A stretch of 64,000 nt of DNA from Tolumonas lignilytica. GTDB taxonomy: Bacteria; Pseudomonadota; Gammaproteobacteria; Enterobacterales; Aeromonadaceae. The notes beneath the pieces were generated by a model that saw nothing but the letters and a program-made list of their open reading frames with translations, did no database searches and had not been told where the DNA came from. The stretch lies in the NCBI RefSeq assembly GCF_000527035.1, contig NZ_AZUK01000001.1, forward strand, positions 682,001 to 746,000, read 5' to 3'. The translations under genes were made by a program, and so were the position numbers. Of the stretch, positions 45,160 to 55,176 are shown one piece after another (positions within the stretch are counted from its first letter, which is position 1; the number at the start of each line of letters is the position of its first letter).

Positions 45160-46185
45160 CTATTGGTCTGACGGTTCCGCATACTGCGCAACAAACTCTT
45201 CCAGCTTATCAACCATAAAACGGGAACCAGCATAGAATGGTGTCCGTTGATGTAACTCTGACGGTTCCAGATTCAGAATTCGTTCCCCCCAACCGGTAGA
45301 GGCTTTGCCGCCGGCCTGCTCTACCAAAAATGCCATCGGGTTGCATTCATAAAGCAGACGCAGTTTTCCGTTGGGTGCGTTGGTTCCTGAAGGGTACATA
45401 TAGATCCCCCCTTTCAACAGGTTCCGATGAAAATCAGCCACCAGCGAACCAATATAACGCGAGGTATAAGGGCGTTTTTCCTGTTCATCCACAGCCTGAC
45501 AATACTTGATATATTGTTTTACGCCTAATGGGAACTTCAGGTAATGGCCTTCATTGACGGAATAACAATATCCCTGCTCCGGAATTTGGATATCCGGATG
45601 AGACAAGCAGAAATAGCCGATGGAAGGATCAAGCGTGAAACCATTCACCCCTTGACCTGTTGTATAAACCAACATGGTCGATGATCCATAAATAACATAA
45701 CCAGCCGCAACCTGACGGTGTCCTGGCTGTAAAAAATCAGCAAGAGTGGCCGGTTGATCTGCGGGTGTCACCCGGCGATAAATAGAAAAAATAGTTCCCA
45801 CCGACACATTGACGTCAATATTGGAGGAGCCGTCTAAAGGATCGATCAACACCACATATTTTGATTTTTTCTCGCTGATGGGATCAAAAGCAACAAAATC
45901 ATCCTCTTCTTCCGAGGCTAAACCACACACCTCACCTCTGGCAGCCAATGCATCTTTGAATTTCTCATTTGCAAACCAATCCAGTTTTTGTTGCTCTTCA
46001 CCCTGAACATTATCTCGCCCCATCGCACCGAGAATATCACTTAAACCTGCCTGATTAATTTCACGATTAACAATTTTTGCTGCCAGGCTAATCGAAGAAA
46101 GCAGATTGGTAAGCTCACCGGTAGCATGTGGAAAATCCGCTTGTTTCTTGATGATGAATTCGCCAAGCGTTGTTCCTATAGTCAT
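45160..46185 (-). CDS. fbp: Fructose-1,6-bisphosphatase class I
   Basis: Gluconeogenic enzyme, 341 aa (E. coli 332). The metal-binding signature [25 protein letters not shown] (about 113-137), the ASEEEDDF segment and the late [20 protein letters not shown] substrate block are intact. FBPase I of gram-negative bacteria is inhibited by [15 protein letters not shown] near the N-terminus is in the AMP-site region. Upstream lie a promoter whose -35 box is inside a LacI-family-type palindrome, and a Cra-like site. Confidence 0.97.
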   Translation of the reverse strand: MTIGTTLGEFIIKKQADFPHATGELTNLLSSISLAAKIVNREINQAGLSDILGAMGRDNVQGEEQQKLDWFANEKFKDALAARGEVCGLASEEEDDFVAFDPISEKKSKYVVLIDPLDGSSNIDVNVSVGTIFSIYRRVTPADQPATLADFLQPGHRQVAAGYVIYGSSTMLVYTTGQGVNGFTLDPSIGYFCLSHPDIQIPEQGYCYSVNEGHYLKFPLGVKQYIKYCQAVDEQEKRPYTSRYIGSLVADFHRNLLKGGIYMYPSGTNAPNGKLRLLYECNPMAFLVEQAGGKASTGWGERILNLEPSELHQRTPFYAGSRFMVDKLEEFVAQYAEPSDQ

Positions 46186-46226
46186 AATGCTGTCCTTAGA
46201 AGGAAGATGTACGGTTTGTTTGCTTA

Positions 46227-46254
46227 ATGTTACACTCTGTTACACAAAACGCAA
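46227..46254 (-). promoter_or_regulatory. Candidate fbp promoter
   Basis: On the minus strand: TTGCGT (46254-46249), a 16-bp spacer and TAACAT (46232-46227), about 42 bp before the fbp start. The -35 hexamer is the last part of the palindrome at 46249-46264. Confidence 0.5.
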
Positions 46255-46264
46255 GCGCTTGCAT
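46249..46264. promoter_or_regulatory. LacI/PurR-family-like operator upstream of fbp
   Basis: ACGCAAGCGCTTGCAT has a perfect GCAAGC/GCTTGC core with the central CG typical of LacI-family operators (PurR: ACGCAAACGTTTGCGT). It covers the -35 box of the candidate fbp promoter, a position suited to repression. The regulator is not identified. Confidence 0.6.
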
Positions 46265-46280
46265 GAAGAATCGATTCAGC
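46265..46280. promoter_or_regulatory. Cra (FruR)-like site upstream of fbp
   Basis: GAAGAATCGATTCAGC matches the Cra palindrome GCTGAATCGATTCAGC in 13 of 16 positions. It lies immediately upstream of the -35 region. In E. coli Cra activates gluconeogenic genes from upstream sites, which fits this placement. Confidence 0.6.
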
Positions 46281-46296
46281 TTAACGAGCAGAATCG

Positions 46297-46328
46297 AAAA
46301 AAGCCAGAGGAATTACTCTGGCTTTTTT
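46297..46328 (-). terminator. Terminator after kdsB
   Basis: AAAAAAGCCAGAG / CTCTGGCTTTTTT, a 13-bp perfect stem with a 6-nt loop. On the minus strand it ends the comEC-msbA-lpxK-ycaR-kdsB run, 28 bp after the kdsB stop. Confidence 0.9.
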
Positions 46329-46355
46329 ATTACGGTCAATAATCAAATTTTTAGC

Positions 46356-47108
46356 TTATTGTGTTTGCAAATGTCGGCGAACTTTTTCCAAATCTTCTGG
46401 AGTATCAACGCCTGCTGGCGGTGTTTGTGCAGCAACAGCAACATGGATTTTTTCGCTATGCCATAACACACGAAGCTGCTCTAGTGATTCGATCTGTTCC
46501 AGTGGGCTGACCGGCCAATCGACATATTGACGAATAAATCCAGCGCGATAGGCATATATACCGATGTGACGCAGGAATGAATGATGCGACTGTTTCGGTT
46601 CTTTAGCAAAACCATCCCGATCCCATGGAATGGTGGCTCGACTGAAATACAGCGCATACCCCTGTTTATCCATGACCACTTTTACCGCATTCGGATTGAA
46701 CAACTCATGCTCATCATCAATGGTTACGGCCAGTGTTGCCATCGGTGCCGTTGTATTCGCCAGATTTTCAGCAACCTGCGTAATGATGGCTGGCGGGATC
46801 AACGGTTCATCACCCTGAACATTCACAATGATGGTATCCGGCGCGAAAGCATATTTCTCACAGACTTCGGCTAACCGTTCAGTCCCAGATTGATGATGCA
46901 GCCCCGTCATGCACACTTCAACATCCAGAGATGAAACAGCAGCAGCGACACGTTCATCATCAACGGCAACAATAACCCGGCTGGCTCCTGATTGTTTGGC
47001 TCGTTCAACAACCCACGCAATCATTGGCTGACCATGAATATCCGCTAATGGTTTCCCCGGCAAACGGGATGACTGATAACGGGCAGGAATAACGACCACA
47101 AAACTCAT
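46356..47108 (-). CDS. kdsB: 3-deoxy-manno-octulosonate cytidylyltransferase
   Basis: Activates Kdo to CMP-Kdo for lipopolysaccharide inner-core synthesis; 250 aa (E. coli 248). [39 protein letters not shown] (metal site) and the closing [16 protein letters not shown] block are diagnostic. It overlaps ycaR by 4 bp (ATGA) and is the last gene of the envelope operon. Confidence 0.97.
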   Translation of the reverse strand: MSFVVVIPARYQSSRLPGKPLADIHGQPMIAWVVERAKQSGASRVIVAVDDERVAAAVSSLDVEVCMTGLHHQSGTERLAEVCEKYAFAPDTIIVNVQGDEPLIPPAIITQVAENLANTTAPMATLAVTIDDEHELFNPNAVKVVMDKQGYALYFSRATIPWDRDGFAKEPKQSHHSFLRHIGIYAYRAGFIRQYVDWPVSPLEQIESLEQLRVLWHSEKIHVAVAAQTPPAGVDTPEDLEKVRRHLQTQ

Positions 47109-47293
47109 GATGGAAGCTCATCAGCCGTTAATGGTCTGGCTCGGCTTTCCAGTAATACAGGAATATCATCTTCTATTGGATAAGCCAGCTTATCGGCACG
47201 ACAAACTAATTCTGAGCGTTCTTTGTCGTAATTCAGCTTTCCTTTGCAGATAGGACAAGCGACTATTTCCAGTAATTTATAATCCAGTGCCAT
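47105..47293 (-). CDS. ycaR: Trm112-family small protein YcaR
   Basis: 62-aa protein of the Trm112/UPF0434 family. It has [17 protein letters not shown] with one CPIC pair, and a single later cysteine ([13 protein letters not shown]) in place of the second pair. The role in bacteria is unclear; eukaryotic Trm112 activates methyltransferases. It overlaps both neighbours: 17 bp with the lpxK end and 4 bp with the kdsB start. This is the conserved lpxK-ycaR-kdsB arrangement. Confidence 0.95.
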   Translation of the reverse strand: MALDYKLLEIVACPICKGKLNYDKERSELVCRADKLAYPIEDDIPVLLESRARPLTADELPS

Positions 47294-48257
47294 ATTTAAG
47301 CTCCTTCAGTTGAGCAAGTAATCTGTTTGCAAATTTTTCTGGCAATTTAGCAGTAACGGGCTGATACCACCAATTATCCAAAGCAAAACTCCGACATTTC
47401 ACTGCATCCTTTTCCGTCATGATCAATGGCCGTTGGGAAAAGCGCTTTTGCAATTCTGTCGCATCAAATACCTGATGGTCAGCATAAGCCACCTGTTGAT
47501 TTAACGCATATCCTTGTAGCAATAGGCTATTGAAAAAACGGGGGGGATAACCGATGCCGGCCATTGCATCCACAGCCCCGGAGATGAGCGCGGTATGGTG
47601 TGTTTTAACATTGCATAAGGGAGACGGTTCCAGTGACATTTGCACTTCATCCGGTCTGGCTTGCCCGCCGTTGCAAATGACAGCCATGACCTGCTGCAAG
47701 CGAGAAGCACTTTCGCGCAATGGACCCATCGGCATTAACCAGCCATTACCTAAGCGGCGTTCACCATCCATCACAACCAATTCAATATCACGCTGTAATG
47801 CATAGTGCTGCAAACCATCGTCACAGACGATCACATTTACATGGCATTGCTCGACTAATAGCTGAACCGCCAGGGCCCGTTTCGGAGCTACAGCAACCGG
47901 ACAGCCACTGCGTTGATATATCAAAACCGGTTCATCACCTGCTTCCGCTGTCGTCGTTTCGGGGTGTAGCAGATAAGGATAATGCGGTGCTTTGCCACCA
48001 TAACCTCTACTGACCACCCCCGGTTTATAGCCCGCTTGGGTCAGTAACTCCACCAGCCACAATACCATTGGCGTCTTGCCGTTACCGCCTACGGTAATAT
48101 TGCCAACAACAATGACAGGTACAGACGCCCGGTAACTGGAAAGCAAACCTTTTTGATAAGCTAGTCGCCGCAAAAAAGTCAGTAATGCAAACAGTGCAGC
48201 AAAAGGTGCCAGCAGCCAATTGATCCCGCTACGTTTATACCAAAGTTTATCTATCAT
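47277..48257 (-). CDS. lpxK: Tetraacyldisaccharide 4'-kinase
   Basis: Inner-membrane kinase that phosphorylates the lipid A precursor at position 4'; 326 aa (E. coli 328). It has an N-terminal membrane helix ([20 protein letters not shown]) and the P-loop [14 protein letters not shown] (about 50-63). Downstream are [26 protein letters not shown] and [28 protein letters not shown]. It overlaps msbA by 4 bp (ATGA), so kinase and flippase are made together. Confidence 0.96.
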   Translation of the reverse strand: MIDKLWYKRSGINWLLAPFAALFALLTFLRRLAYQKGLLSSYRASVPVIVVGNITVGGNGKTPMVLWLVELLTQAGYKPGVVSRGYGGKAPHYPYLLHPETTTAEAGDEPVLIYQRSGCPVAVAPKRALAVQLLVEQCHVNVIVCDDGLQHYALQRDIELVVMDGERRLGNGWLMPMGPLRESASRLQQVMAVICNGGQARPDEVQMSLEPSPLCNVKTHHTALISGAVDAMAGIGYPPRFFNSLLLQGYALNQQVAYADHQVFDATELQKRFSQRPLIMTEKDAVKCRSFALDNWWYQPVTAKLPEKFANRLLAQLKELKYGTGL

Positions 48258-50023
48258 GAGGTTTGTGCACCCATCTGGGTACGACGGAGTAACGCGTAAG
48301 CGCCACCCAGTTCCAACAACTGATCATGCGTGCCACGCTCGACAATTTCACCGTCATCAATCACCAGAATTTCATCCGCGTTTTCAATGGTCGACAGACG
48401 GTGAGCGATCACCAGAGTGGTGCGATCTTTGGTCAGCGATTCCAACGCCGACTGAATGCGGCGTTCAGACTCGGTATCCAATGCAGACGTTGCTTCATCC
48501 AGTAGCAGGATTGGCATATCACGCAAGAGCGCCCGAGCGATGGCCAGTCGTTGACGCTGACCACCAGACAACGTGGCACCATTTTCACCAATAATCGTAT
48601 CGTAGCCATCCGACATCTGACTGATAAATTCATCGGCATTCGCTAATTTCGCAGCATGGATGATCTGTTCGCGGCTGAACAAATCTTCTGCGGCATAAGC
48701 AATATTATTCGCGACGGTATCATTAAACAGGTGGACGTTTTGTGATACCAAGGCAAACTGGCGACGTAAATCACGCAGGCGATATTCCCGGATATCGTGT
48801 CCGTCCAGCAGAATTTGCCCTTCCTGAATATCGTAAAAACGGGTCAACAAACTCGCAATGGTGCTTTTGCCCGATCCTGAACGCCCCACCAAGGCCACGG
48901 TTTTGCCCGGCTCAATAGTAAAGCTCATGTCTCTTAATGCAGGTGCATCTTTTGTGGGATAGGTAAAAGTGACATGACGAAACTCAATATGACCCGCAGC
49001 ATGAGTGATAGCTAGTTGCCCTTTATCTTCTTCTAATGGCAGATCAATAACATCAAACAGGCTCTGACAAGCCGCAATCCCTCTCTGGAACTGTACATTC
49101 ACCTGAGTCAGATTTTTCAGTGGTTTTAACAAACCAAAAAGTGCCGAAATAACAGCAGCAAAAGACCCGGCAGTCAGTTTGTGACTGATTTCAGGGAAGG
49201 TCGCAAGATACAAAACCAAAGAGAGTGCGGTAGATGCGATAAACTGAACGATCGGTGAACCGACTGCATCGGCAACCACCATTTTCATGTTTTGTTGACG
49301 AACAACATTACTGACGCTGTCGAAACGGGCTGCTTCTATTTCTTGCCCACCGAACATCAAAACCTCTTTATGCCCACGCAGCATTTGCTCGGTAGAAGTC
49401 GTGATATTGCCCATAGCATGCTGTAATTGTCGGCTTAACTTCCTGAAACGCTTACTAATAATGGAAATCAGAAAAGCGACAATGGGGCCGATAACAAAAA
49501 AGATCGTCGATAATTGCCATGAATAGTAAAACATCAGCACCAACAGACCAATGACCGTACACCCCTCTCTGATTAAAGAAATCAGGGTAGAACTGGCTGC
49601 TGACGAAACCTGACTGGCGTCGTAAGTGACTTTGGATAACAAACTACCTGTGTTGTGTTTATCAAAAAAGGAGAGCGGCATCCCCATTAAATGCGAAAAG
49701 ACAGCGCGCTGCAGTCGCATAACGACAGTGTTACCAACCCAAGCCATGAAATAATCAGAGATAAAGTTACATACTCCTCGCATGGCCACTAAACCCATGA
49801 TCATCACTGGTAGCCACAACATTGCCGAGTGATCTTTGCCGTTTAATCCATCATCCAGTAACGGTTTAATCAGGGAGATCATGTAAGTATCAACGCCCGC
49901 GTAACCAGCCATGCCGAGTGCGGCAATAGCCAATCCCTTTCTGCGACCAATTGTGTATCCCAATAGGCGTTTCAGAATGGGCCAACTGGCTTTCTGCGCT
50001 ACGTCGAGAGCTTCTTTAGACAT
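48254..50023 (-). CDS. msbA: Lipid A export ABC transporter MsbA
   Basis: Homodimeric half-transporter that flips lipid A-core across the inner membrane; 589 aa (E. coli 582). The transmembrane domain (six helices, about 20-330) precedes the ATPase with Walker A GRSGSGKST (about 382), Q-loop LVSQNVHLFNDT, signature LSGGQRQRLAIARALL, Walker B ILLLDEATSALD and the H-loop VIAHRLST. Upstream comEC ends 31 bp away; downstream lpxK overlaps. Confidence 0.97.
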   Translation of the reverse strand: MSKEALDVAQKASWPILKRLLGYTIGRRKGLAIAALGMAGYAGVDTYMISLIKPLLDDGLNGKDHSAMLWLPVMIMGLVAMRGVCNFISDYFMAWVGNTVVMRLQRAVFSHLMGMPLSFFDKHNTGSLLSKVTYDASQVSSAASSTLISLIREGCTVIGLLVLMFYYSWQLSTIFFVIGPIVAFLISIISKRFRKLSRQLQHAMGNITTSTEQMLRGHKEVLMFGGQEIEAARFDSVSNVVRQQNMKMVVADAVGSPIVQFIASTALSLVLYLATFPEISHKLTAGSFAAVISALFGLLKPLKNLTQVNVQFQRGIAACQSLFDVIDLPLEEDKGQLAITHAAGHIEFRHVTFTYPTKDAPALRDMSFTIEPGKTVALVGRSGSGKSTIASLLTRFYDIQEGQILLDGHDIREYRLRDLRRQFALVSQNVHLFNDTVANNIAYAAEDLFSREQIIHAAKLANADEFISQMSDGYDTIIGENGATLSGGQRQRLAIARALLRDMPILLLDEATSALDTESERRIQSALESLTKDRTTLVIAHRLSTIENADEILVIDDGEIVERGTHDQLLELGGAYALLRRTQMGAQTS

Positions 50024-50054
50024 GGATGATCAAACCTTGCTGCAAAATGACCCG

Positions 50055-52292
50055 TCATTTTAGCGGTTGATCGCCCACTAACCAAGCATCCATCTGTCTA
50101 TACCAGGGTTGGAAATGACGAAAAGGTTGAATATTGATACCTTTCTGGTCAAATTCGAAACTGACCATCCCATCCATCGCCGTGATCCATTGTTTTGTAT
50201 GAGCATAACGCGCCAGCACAACAGAATTCGGATGGTGCCATTTATTTTGATATCCCGCACTGTGCACAACATATTGCGGTGCAACCGCGGCAATAAAACC
50301 CGCCGATGAAGATGATTTACTCCCATGGTGAGGCGAAGATAAAATTTGGCTACGTAACAACTGGTTTGGTAAATGCGTTAATTCTGCCTCAGCATCACGC
50401 TCCACATCCCCAGTCAGTAAAACGCTATGTTCCCCATCAGAGATCCGCAAGACGCAGGAGTCTTCATTGACCTCGCCCCCTGATGATTGCAGCGGGGATA
50501 ATAAGGTTAATTGCAACCTTCCCCATGACCAATATTGTCCTCGCTGACAAATCAGCGTGTCAGTCGTTAAAGGGGATGAGGAGATGATCCGGGCCTGCGG
50601 ATATTGCTGATGAATACGCTGCCAATTTGCCGCATGATCTTTATCCCGATGACTGACAAATAAATAGTCCAGTTGCTGGCTCCCTCTATATTCCAGCATC
50701 GGAAATATTGCTGCATCCGCCATGTTATACCCACCGGGAAAGGCATCTCCGGTATCAAATAACAGCGCTCTGTCATGCTGCGTCACTAAAACGGAAAGAC
50801 CTTGCCCCACATCTAGCATATCCACCCGCCACTCAGGTTCAGATTGACATGCATTGAGCAAAAATCCCGAACCACCGAGCAACAACAAGCCCCATTCCCG
50901 CTGCTTATTGATCCGAAAAAAATACCAAAATATAAAACTCATCAATAGCCACAATACGAGCTGCTGTTGCTGCAATGAAAGCGTGATCCAGCCAGAACAC
51001 CGAGCTTGAATCCATGTCAATGCGGACATCAACCAGTCTAATTGCAGATCACAAAGCCAGAATCCAAAACGCGCCAGAGGTGGCAATATTGGCACCAATA
51101 ATCCCGACACTAGAGCAACAGGTACGATAGAAAAAGTAAACCATGGGCCTGCAGGTAAATTGACCAGAATACTACTGAGACTGAGCCCGTCAAAAAACAT
51201 CAATTGCACAGGAATGAGCAGCAATGTCATCAAACACTGCACCTGCCAGAGGGATGGTTTACGCCATAAAAACCCGGCAATCCCCAGAATCGCCACGGCA
51301 ATAAATGACAACCAGAAGCCAGCAGAAAAGAGGCTCCAGGGATCAAGAAACAGCAGACAAGCTAAAGAGGCCATCCAGATCCGACTTACAGACCATTCAC
51401 GTTGCCAGATCCGTAACCCCATCCAGATGACCAACATACACAACGATCGGACTGTCGGCGCTGAAAAATCAGCTAACGCGCTGTATAACACCGCCAGTGC
51501 CATCCCCACTAATCCATGTAATGCCGGTACTTTGTCAGTGAAACGGCGAAACAATAAACGGGATAACGCGACACCGATCCAGGCAATGAGCCCAATATGC
51601 ATCCCTGAAATCGCAATGAGGTGAATGAGCCCGGTATCCCGCAATGTCTGCCAGTCGGTTTTATCAACATCCTGCTGTTCACCATAAATCAATGCCATCA
51701 GTAATTCAGGCTGACGAAAACCCTGCATGAGCTGACGTGATTTCATTAACCATTGATCCCGCCAACTATGATCGGCCTGATACATCACCTGATATTGTTT
51801 GGCGTTCCCCGTGGCGGTAACGCCCTGCCCCAGCAACCATCGTTCTGTATTAAAGCCCGCAGGATTTCCCAGCCCGTGCGGTATTTTAAGACGAGCCCAG
51901 ACATGTAGCTGATCCCCCCGTTTTACCGCTCTTGATTTATCGGGCAGTTTTAATCGAATATGAGGTGCCGGCCAGTAGGTGTGGTGGTTAATTACCTGGA
52001 CAGACGCCTGTATTTGTTGCTGATCTGCATGGGCAACCACATTTTCTACAGTAATAGTTAATTCCTGCATGGCAGGAAGATGGATGTTCTGATCCTTTAA
52101 CCAAAACAACTGCTGATTGAAGAAAAAAATCGACCAACAAACGCCGAATAATACGGCCCCGCAAAAACGATAGCGGCTAAAAATGAGGATACCCACAAAG
52201 CCGCTCGCCAAACCATAACTATTGGCTGGAAGCAATGGCCAAACCAATGCACTAATAATGCCCAAGGCAATGCCGAATAGCAGACGATCCAC
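50055..52292 (-). CDS. comEC: DNA internalisation competence protein ComEC/Rec2
   Basis: Inner-membrane channel protein for uptake of single-stranded DNA, 745 aa (E. coli YcaI 754). It has two to three N-terminal helices with an OB-like DUF4131 region (about 1-190) and the Competence domain (about 210-480, with GLIHLIAISGMHIGLIAW). The C-terminal metallo-beta-lactamase domain (about 500-745) shows MLDVGQGLSVLV, LFDTGDAF, the metal motif SHRDKDHAAN and SSPHHGSKSSSS. It appears intact. The start is GTG at 52292. It heads the run comEC-msbA-lpxK-ycaR-kdsB. Whether this organism is transformable is not shown. Confidence 0.93.
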   Translation of the reverse strand: MDRLLFGIALGIISALVWPLLPANSYGLASGFVGILIFSRYRFCGAVLFGVCWSIFFFNQQLFWLKDQNIHLPAMQELTITVENVVAHADQQQIQASVQVINHHTYWPAPHIRLKLPDKSRAVKRGDQLHVWARLKIPHGLGNPAGFNTERWLLGQGVTATGNAKQYQVMYQADHSWRDQWLMKSRQLMQGFRQPELLMALIYGEQQDVDKTDWQTLRDTGLIHLIAISGMHIGLIAWIGVALSRLLFRRFTDKVPALHGLVGMALAVLYSALADFSAPTVRSLCMLVIWMGLRIWQREWSVSRIWMASLACLLFLDPWSLFSAGFWLSFIAVAILGIAGFLWRKPSLWQVQCLMTLLLIPVQLMFFDGLSLSSILVNLPAGPWFTFSIVPVALVSGLLVPILPPLARFGFWLCDLQLDWLMSALTWIQARCSGWITLSLQQQQLVLWLLMSFIFWYFFRINKQREWGLLLLGGSGFLLNACQSEPEWRVDMLDVGQGLSVLVTQHDRALLFDTGDAFPGGYNMADAAIFPMLEYRGSQQLDYLFVSHRDKDHAANWQRIHQQYPQARIISSSPLTTDTLICQRGQYWSWGRLQLTLLSPLQSSGGEVNEDSCVLRISDGEHSVLLTGDVERDAEAELTHLPNQLLRSQILSSPHHGSKSSSSAGFIAAVAPQYVVHSAGYQNKWHHPNSVVLARYAHTKQWITAMDGMVSFEFDQKGINIQPFRHFQPWYRQMDAWLVGDQPLK

Positions 52293-52590
52293 GTGCTTAT
52301 CTTAATTAGCGGAAGAAGAACGCCATTTTCCCGGGATGCATCGAAAACCAATAGCTGTCTCTTTTGACGAAAATCATGTCGTTTTTGTATAAAAAGAAAT
52401 CAGAACGAAAGTCGGAAAGTGTTTATTTCACAGAAAACGGAGAAAACTAATACCGATTTGCACACCCATGAGCGAATGAGTGTCATAATCCGGCGACATT
52501 ATCTTGTTGTAGTTTTATGTGTTGTCTTGAATTGATGAATAAAATAACCATGAGACTGCCAGTCAGAAATGGGGTGAAAAAAACAATACG

Positions 52591-53193
52591 ATGGATATTC
52601 TGATTTCCATTTTTTCTGATTATGGCTATGTAGCCGTCTTCGTGATGCTTTTGCTGTGCGGGTTTGGTCTGCCAATCCCTGAAGATATTACCCTCGTCGC
52701 AGGAGGGATCATTGCAGGCTTAGGGTTTGCAGATGTTCATACCATGTTTGCTGTCTGTATGGCCGGCGTACTCATTGGTGACAGCACCATGTTTTCCCTT
52801 GGCCGGATATTTGGACAACACATATTATCCTTTGCGCCTATCCGCCGAATTGTAACCCCCCACCGTTTCTCGCAGGTGCAGGAAAAATTCGTAAAATACG
52901 GCAATTGGGTGCTGTTTGTTGCGCGCTTTTTACCTGGTCTGCGTTCCCCTATTTTTATCGTAGCCGGAATGAGTCGTCGGATTTCGATCTGGCGATTAGT
53001 CGTGATGGACGGACTGGCAGCTTGTATTTCAGTGCCTATCTGGGTATATCTCGGCGATTATGGTGCCTACAACCGAGAGTGGTTACTGCATATGATCAAG
53101 CGAGGTCAGACCGGTATCTATTCACTGCTGGTACTGGGAGCCGTCATCCTTATGTTGATTTATTACCGTCACAAACGCAGTAAAAAATTGTGA
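52591..53193 (+). CDS. DedA-family membrane protein
   Basis: Integral membrane protein of 200 aa of the DedA / SNARE-associated (VTT) family, whose members act as lipid scramblases or undecaprenyl-phosphate translocases. It has GFGLPIPEDITLVAGGIIAG (the acidic E-D pair in the re-entrant loop, about 25-45), the FARFLPGLRSPIFIVAGMSR-like block VARFLPGLRSPIFIVAGMSRR (about 110-130, with functional arginines) and four to five helices. The substrate lipid cannot be read. It is monocistronic, between divergent comEC and convergent lolE. Confidence 0.88.
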   Translation: MDILISIFSDYGYVAVFVMLLLCGFGLPIPEDITLVAGGIIAGLGFADVHTMFAVCMAGVLIGDSTMFSLGRIFGQHILSFAPIRRIVTPHRFSQVQEKFVKYGNWVLFVARFLPGLRSPIFIVAGMSRRISIWRLVVMDGLAACISVPIWVYLGDYGAYNREWLLHMIKRGQTGIYSLLVLGAVILMLIYYRHKRSKKL

Positions 53194-53195
53194 AT

Positions 53196-53226
53196 AAAAA
53201 AAACCAGCAATGATGCTGGTTTTTTT
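53196..53226. terminator. Bidirectional terminator between dedA and lolE
   Basis: An A-run, CCAGCA / TGCTGG with an ATGA loop, and then a seven-T run. It lies between convergent genes and is symmetric enough for both. Confidence 0.9.
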
Positions 53227-53251
53227 ATATCGCTATATCTCTCGGCTAAGC

Positions 53252-54493
53252 TCAGCGCCCTAATTCTCTTGCCGGCAAGAGCCGGCTGGCTCGCCATGCC
53301 GGGTATAATGTCGCGACCAAGCTCATGACAATGGCAACCGTTGTGACAACAACCACATCCAGAGCATGTAGTTCGGAAGGCAGAAAATCAATGAAGTAGA
53401 TCTCCGGATTCAGGAATTGATGACCAGAAATTCGTTCAATGACATGAATGATGGACGACAGATATTGAGCCAAAACACTGCCCAATAATGCTCCGCAGCC
53501 AGCGCCGACCAAACCGTTAACCATACCTTGGGTCATGAACACGCCCCGGATCTGCCAATCACTCGCGCCCATGGTCTTCAAAATGGCAATATCACCGCGT
53601 TTTTCATTCACCGCCATCACCAGCGTGGAGACGATATTAAAGCAGGCAACTGCAACAACCATCAGTAAAACGACATACATCACGGTTCTGACCATTTGGA
53701 TATCCTGATAAAGATAGCCTTGTGATGTCATCCAGCTACGCAGATACATGCGATAGGGCAATTGATTGGCTGCATGATAGGCAATGCTCTGTGCTGACAA
53801 AACATCATTTACTTCAATACTTAAGCCTTGCACTTGATCCTGCCAGCCCAGCATCGATTGCGCATCTTTCAGATGGATGTAGCCCAATAAACCATCCAAC
53901 TGCCCCCCGAGCTTCAATAAACCCACAACGGTAAACTGACGTTGCATTGGCGCCGCAAATGCAGATTGCGCCTGCCTGTCAGGCACTTGCATGGTCACCA
54001 CGTCGCCAATTTTAACACCCAGTTTATTGGCAATCTGTTGGCCTAAAATGACGTCATTCTCTCCGGGGTGCAGTGCATCCAGCCCATTCCCTGTCATATA
54101 CTTTGAGGCTTGAGATATGCTTTTTTCTTCTGCTGGCAGCACGGCGCGTAACTGTGCTGCCTTCATTTTACCGCCCGCCTCCAGCATGCCATTCAAGGAA
54201 ATCAGCGGTGCCACCGCCGTAATACCCGGCTGCTTTTTTAATATATCTGCGGCCGCATGCCAATCATTTAGCCCCCCGGCGACCATCTCAACTTCAGCAT
54301 GAGGGATCACGGCCAAAACACGCTGGCGTAACTCGCGTTCAAAACCATTCATGGCCGATAAACCAAGGATCAGCGCCATCACGCCTAGCGCAATGCCGAT
54401 AATGGACGATGCGGAAATAAAACTGACAAACCGACTGCTGCGACGAGTCCGGCTATAACGTAAACCGACAAACAAGGCATAAGGTTGAAACAT
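53252..54493 (-). CDS. lolE: Lipoprotein-releasing system permease LolE
   Basis: Inner-membrane subunit of the LolCDE complex, which extracts outer-membrane lipoproteins and passes them to LolA; 413 aa (E. coli 414). It has one N-terminal helix (about 25-47), a large periplasmic domain (48-265) and three C-terminal helices. GLSAMNGFERELRQRVLAVIPHAE, GLLKLGGQLDGLLGYIHLKDAQ and IYFIDFLPSELHALDV match E. coli LolE rather than LolC. The ATG shares bases with the lolD stop (TGATG), with GGAGG upstream, so the GTG one codon earlier is not favoured. Confidence 0.93.
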   Translation of the reverse strand: MFQPYALFVGLRYSRTRRSSRFVSFISASSIIGIALGVMALILGLSAMNGFERELRQRVLAVIPHAEVEMVAGGLNDWHAAADILKKQPGITAVAPLISLNGMLEAGGKMKAAQLRAVLPAEEKSISQASKYMTGNGLDALHPGENDVILGQQIANKLGVKIGDVVTMQVPDRQAQSAFAAPMQRQFTVVGLLKLGGQLDGLLGYIHLKDAQSMLGWQDQVQGLSIEVNDVLSAQSIAYHAANQLPYRMYLRSWMTSQGYLYQDIQMVRTVMYVVLLMVVAVACFNIVSTLVMAVNEKRGDIAILKTMGASDWQIRGVFMTQGMVNGLVGAGCGALLGSVLAQYLSSIIHVIERISGHQFLNPEIYFIDFLPSELHALDVVVVTTVAIVMSLVATLYPAWRASRLLPARELGR

Positions 54494-55176
54494 CACTCGC
54501 CTCCCAGCAATACACCATCCACCATATGCAGTTGACGATGTAACTTGCCTGCCAGTTCACGATCGTGGGTGACAACAACAAACGCCGTACCGAGTTCACT
54601 GTTCAGCAGGCACATCAGCTCATAAATAGCCGTTGCACTTTTATGATCCAGATTCCCCGTCGGCTCATCGGCTAAAACCAAGCGGGGTTGGCTCACTAAC
54701 GCACGCGCAATGGCGACACGCTGCCTTTCCCCGCCAGATAATTCTGATGGTCGATGAGCCAAGCGGTGAGACAATCCCACCCGCTCCAGCATGGCAGAAG
54801 CTTGTTGTGTGGCTTGTTTCACCGCCATGCCACCAATCAGCAAGGGCATGGCCGCGTTCTCTAATGCGCTAAACTCACCCAGCAGATGGTGGAATTGATA
54901 CACAAAACCCAATTGCTTATTACGGAATCGCGCTTGTTGCTGGCTATTCCACTGATAAATATCCTGCTGCTCAAAAAGCACGGAACCGGAGGTGGGTGTA
55001 TCTAAAGCCCCCATCAGATGCAGTAATGTACTTTTCCCGGAACCCGAGCTCCCGACAATCGCTAACATTTCTTGCTGGAACACAGATAAGCTGATTCCAC
55101 GAAGCACTGGCGTTTCCACCGTACCTTCCTGGTAGGTTTTAACCAACTGCTGGCAACTTAACAGGATATTATTCAT
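54493..55176 (-). CDS. lolD: Lipoprotein-releasing system ATP-binding protein LolD
   Basis: ATPase of LolCDE, 227 aa (E. coli 233). Walker [19 protein letters not shown] (about 42), the LolD-specific Q-loop region [24 protein letters not shown], signature [15 protein letters not shown] and Walker [13 protein letters not shown]. The ATG at 55176 ([15 protein letters not shown]) matches the family N-terminus and overlaps the lolC end by 8 bp. Its stop overlaps the lolE start. The three genes are therefore tightly coupled. Confidence 0.96.
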   Translation of the reverse strand: MNNILLSCQQLVKTYQEGTVETPVLRGISLSVFQQEMLAIVGSSGSGKSTLLHLMGALDTPTSGSVLFEQQDIYQWNSQQQARFRNKQLGFVYQFHHLLGEFSALENAAMPLLIGGMAVKQATQQASAMLERVGLSHRLAHRPSELSGGERQRVAIARALVSQPRLVLADEPTGNLDHKSATAIYELMCLLNSELGTAFVVVTHDRELAGKLHRQLHMVDGVLLGGE

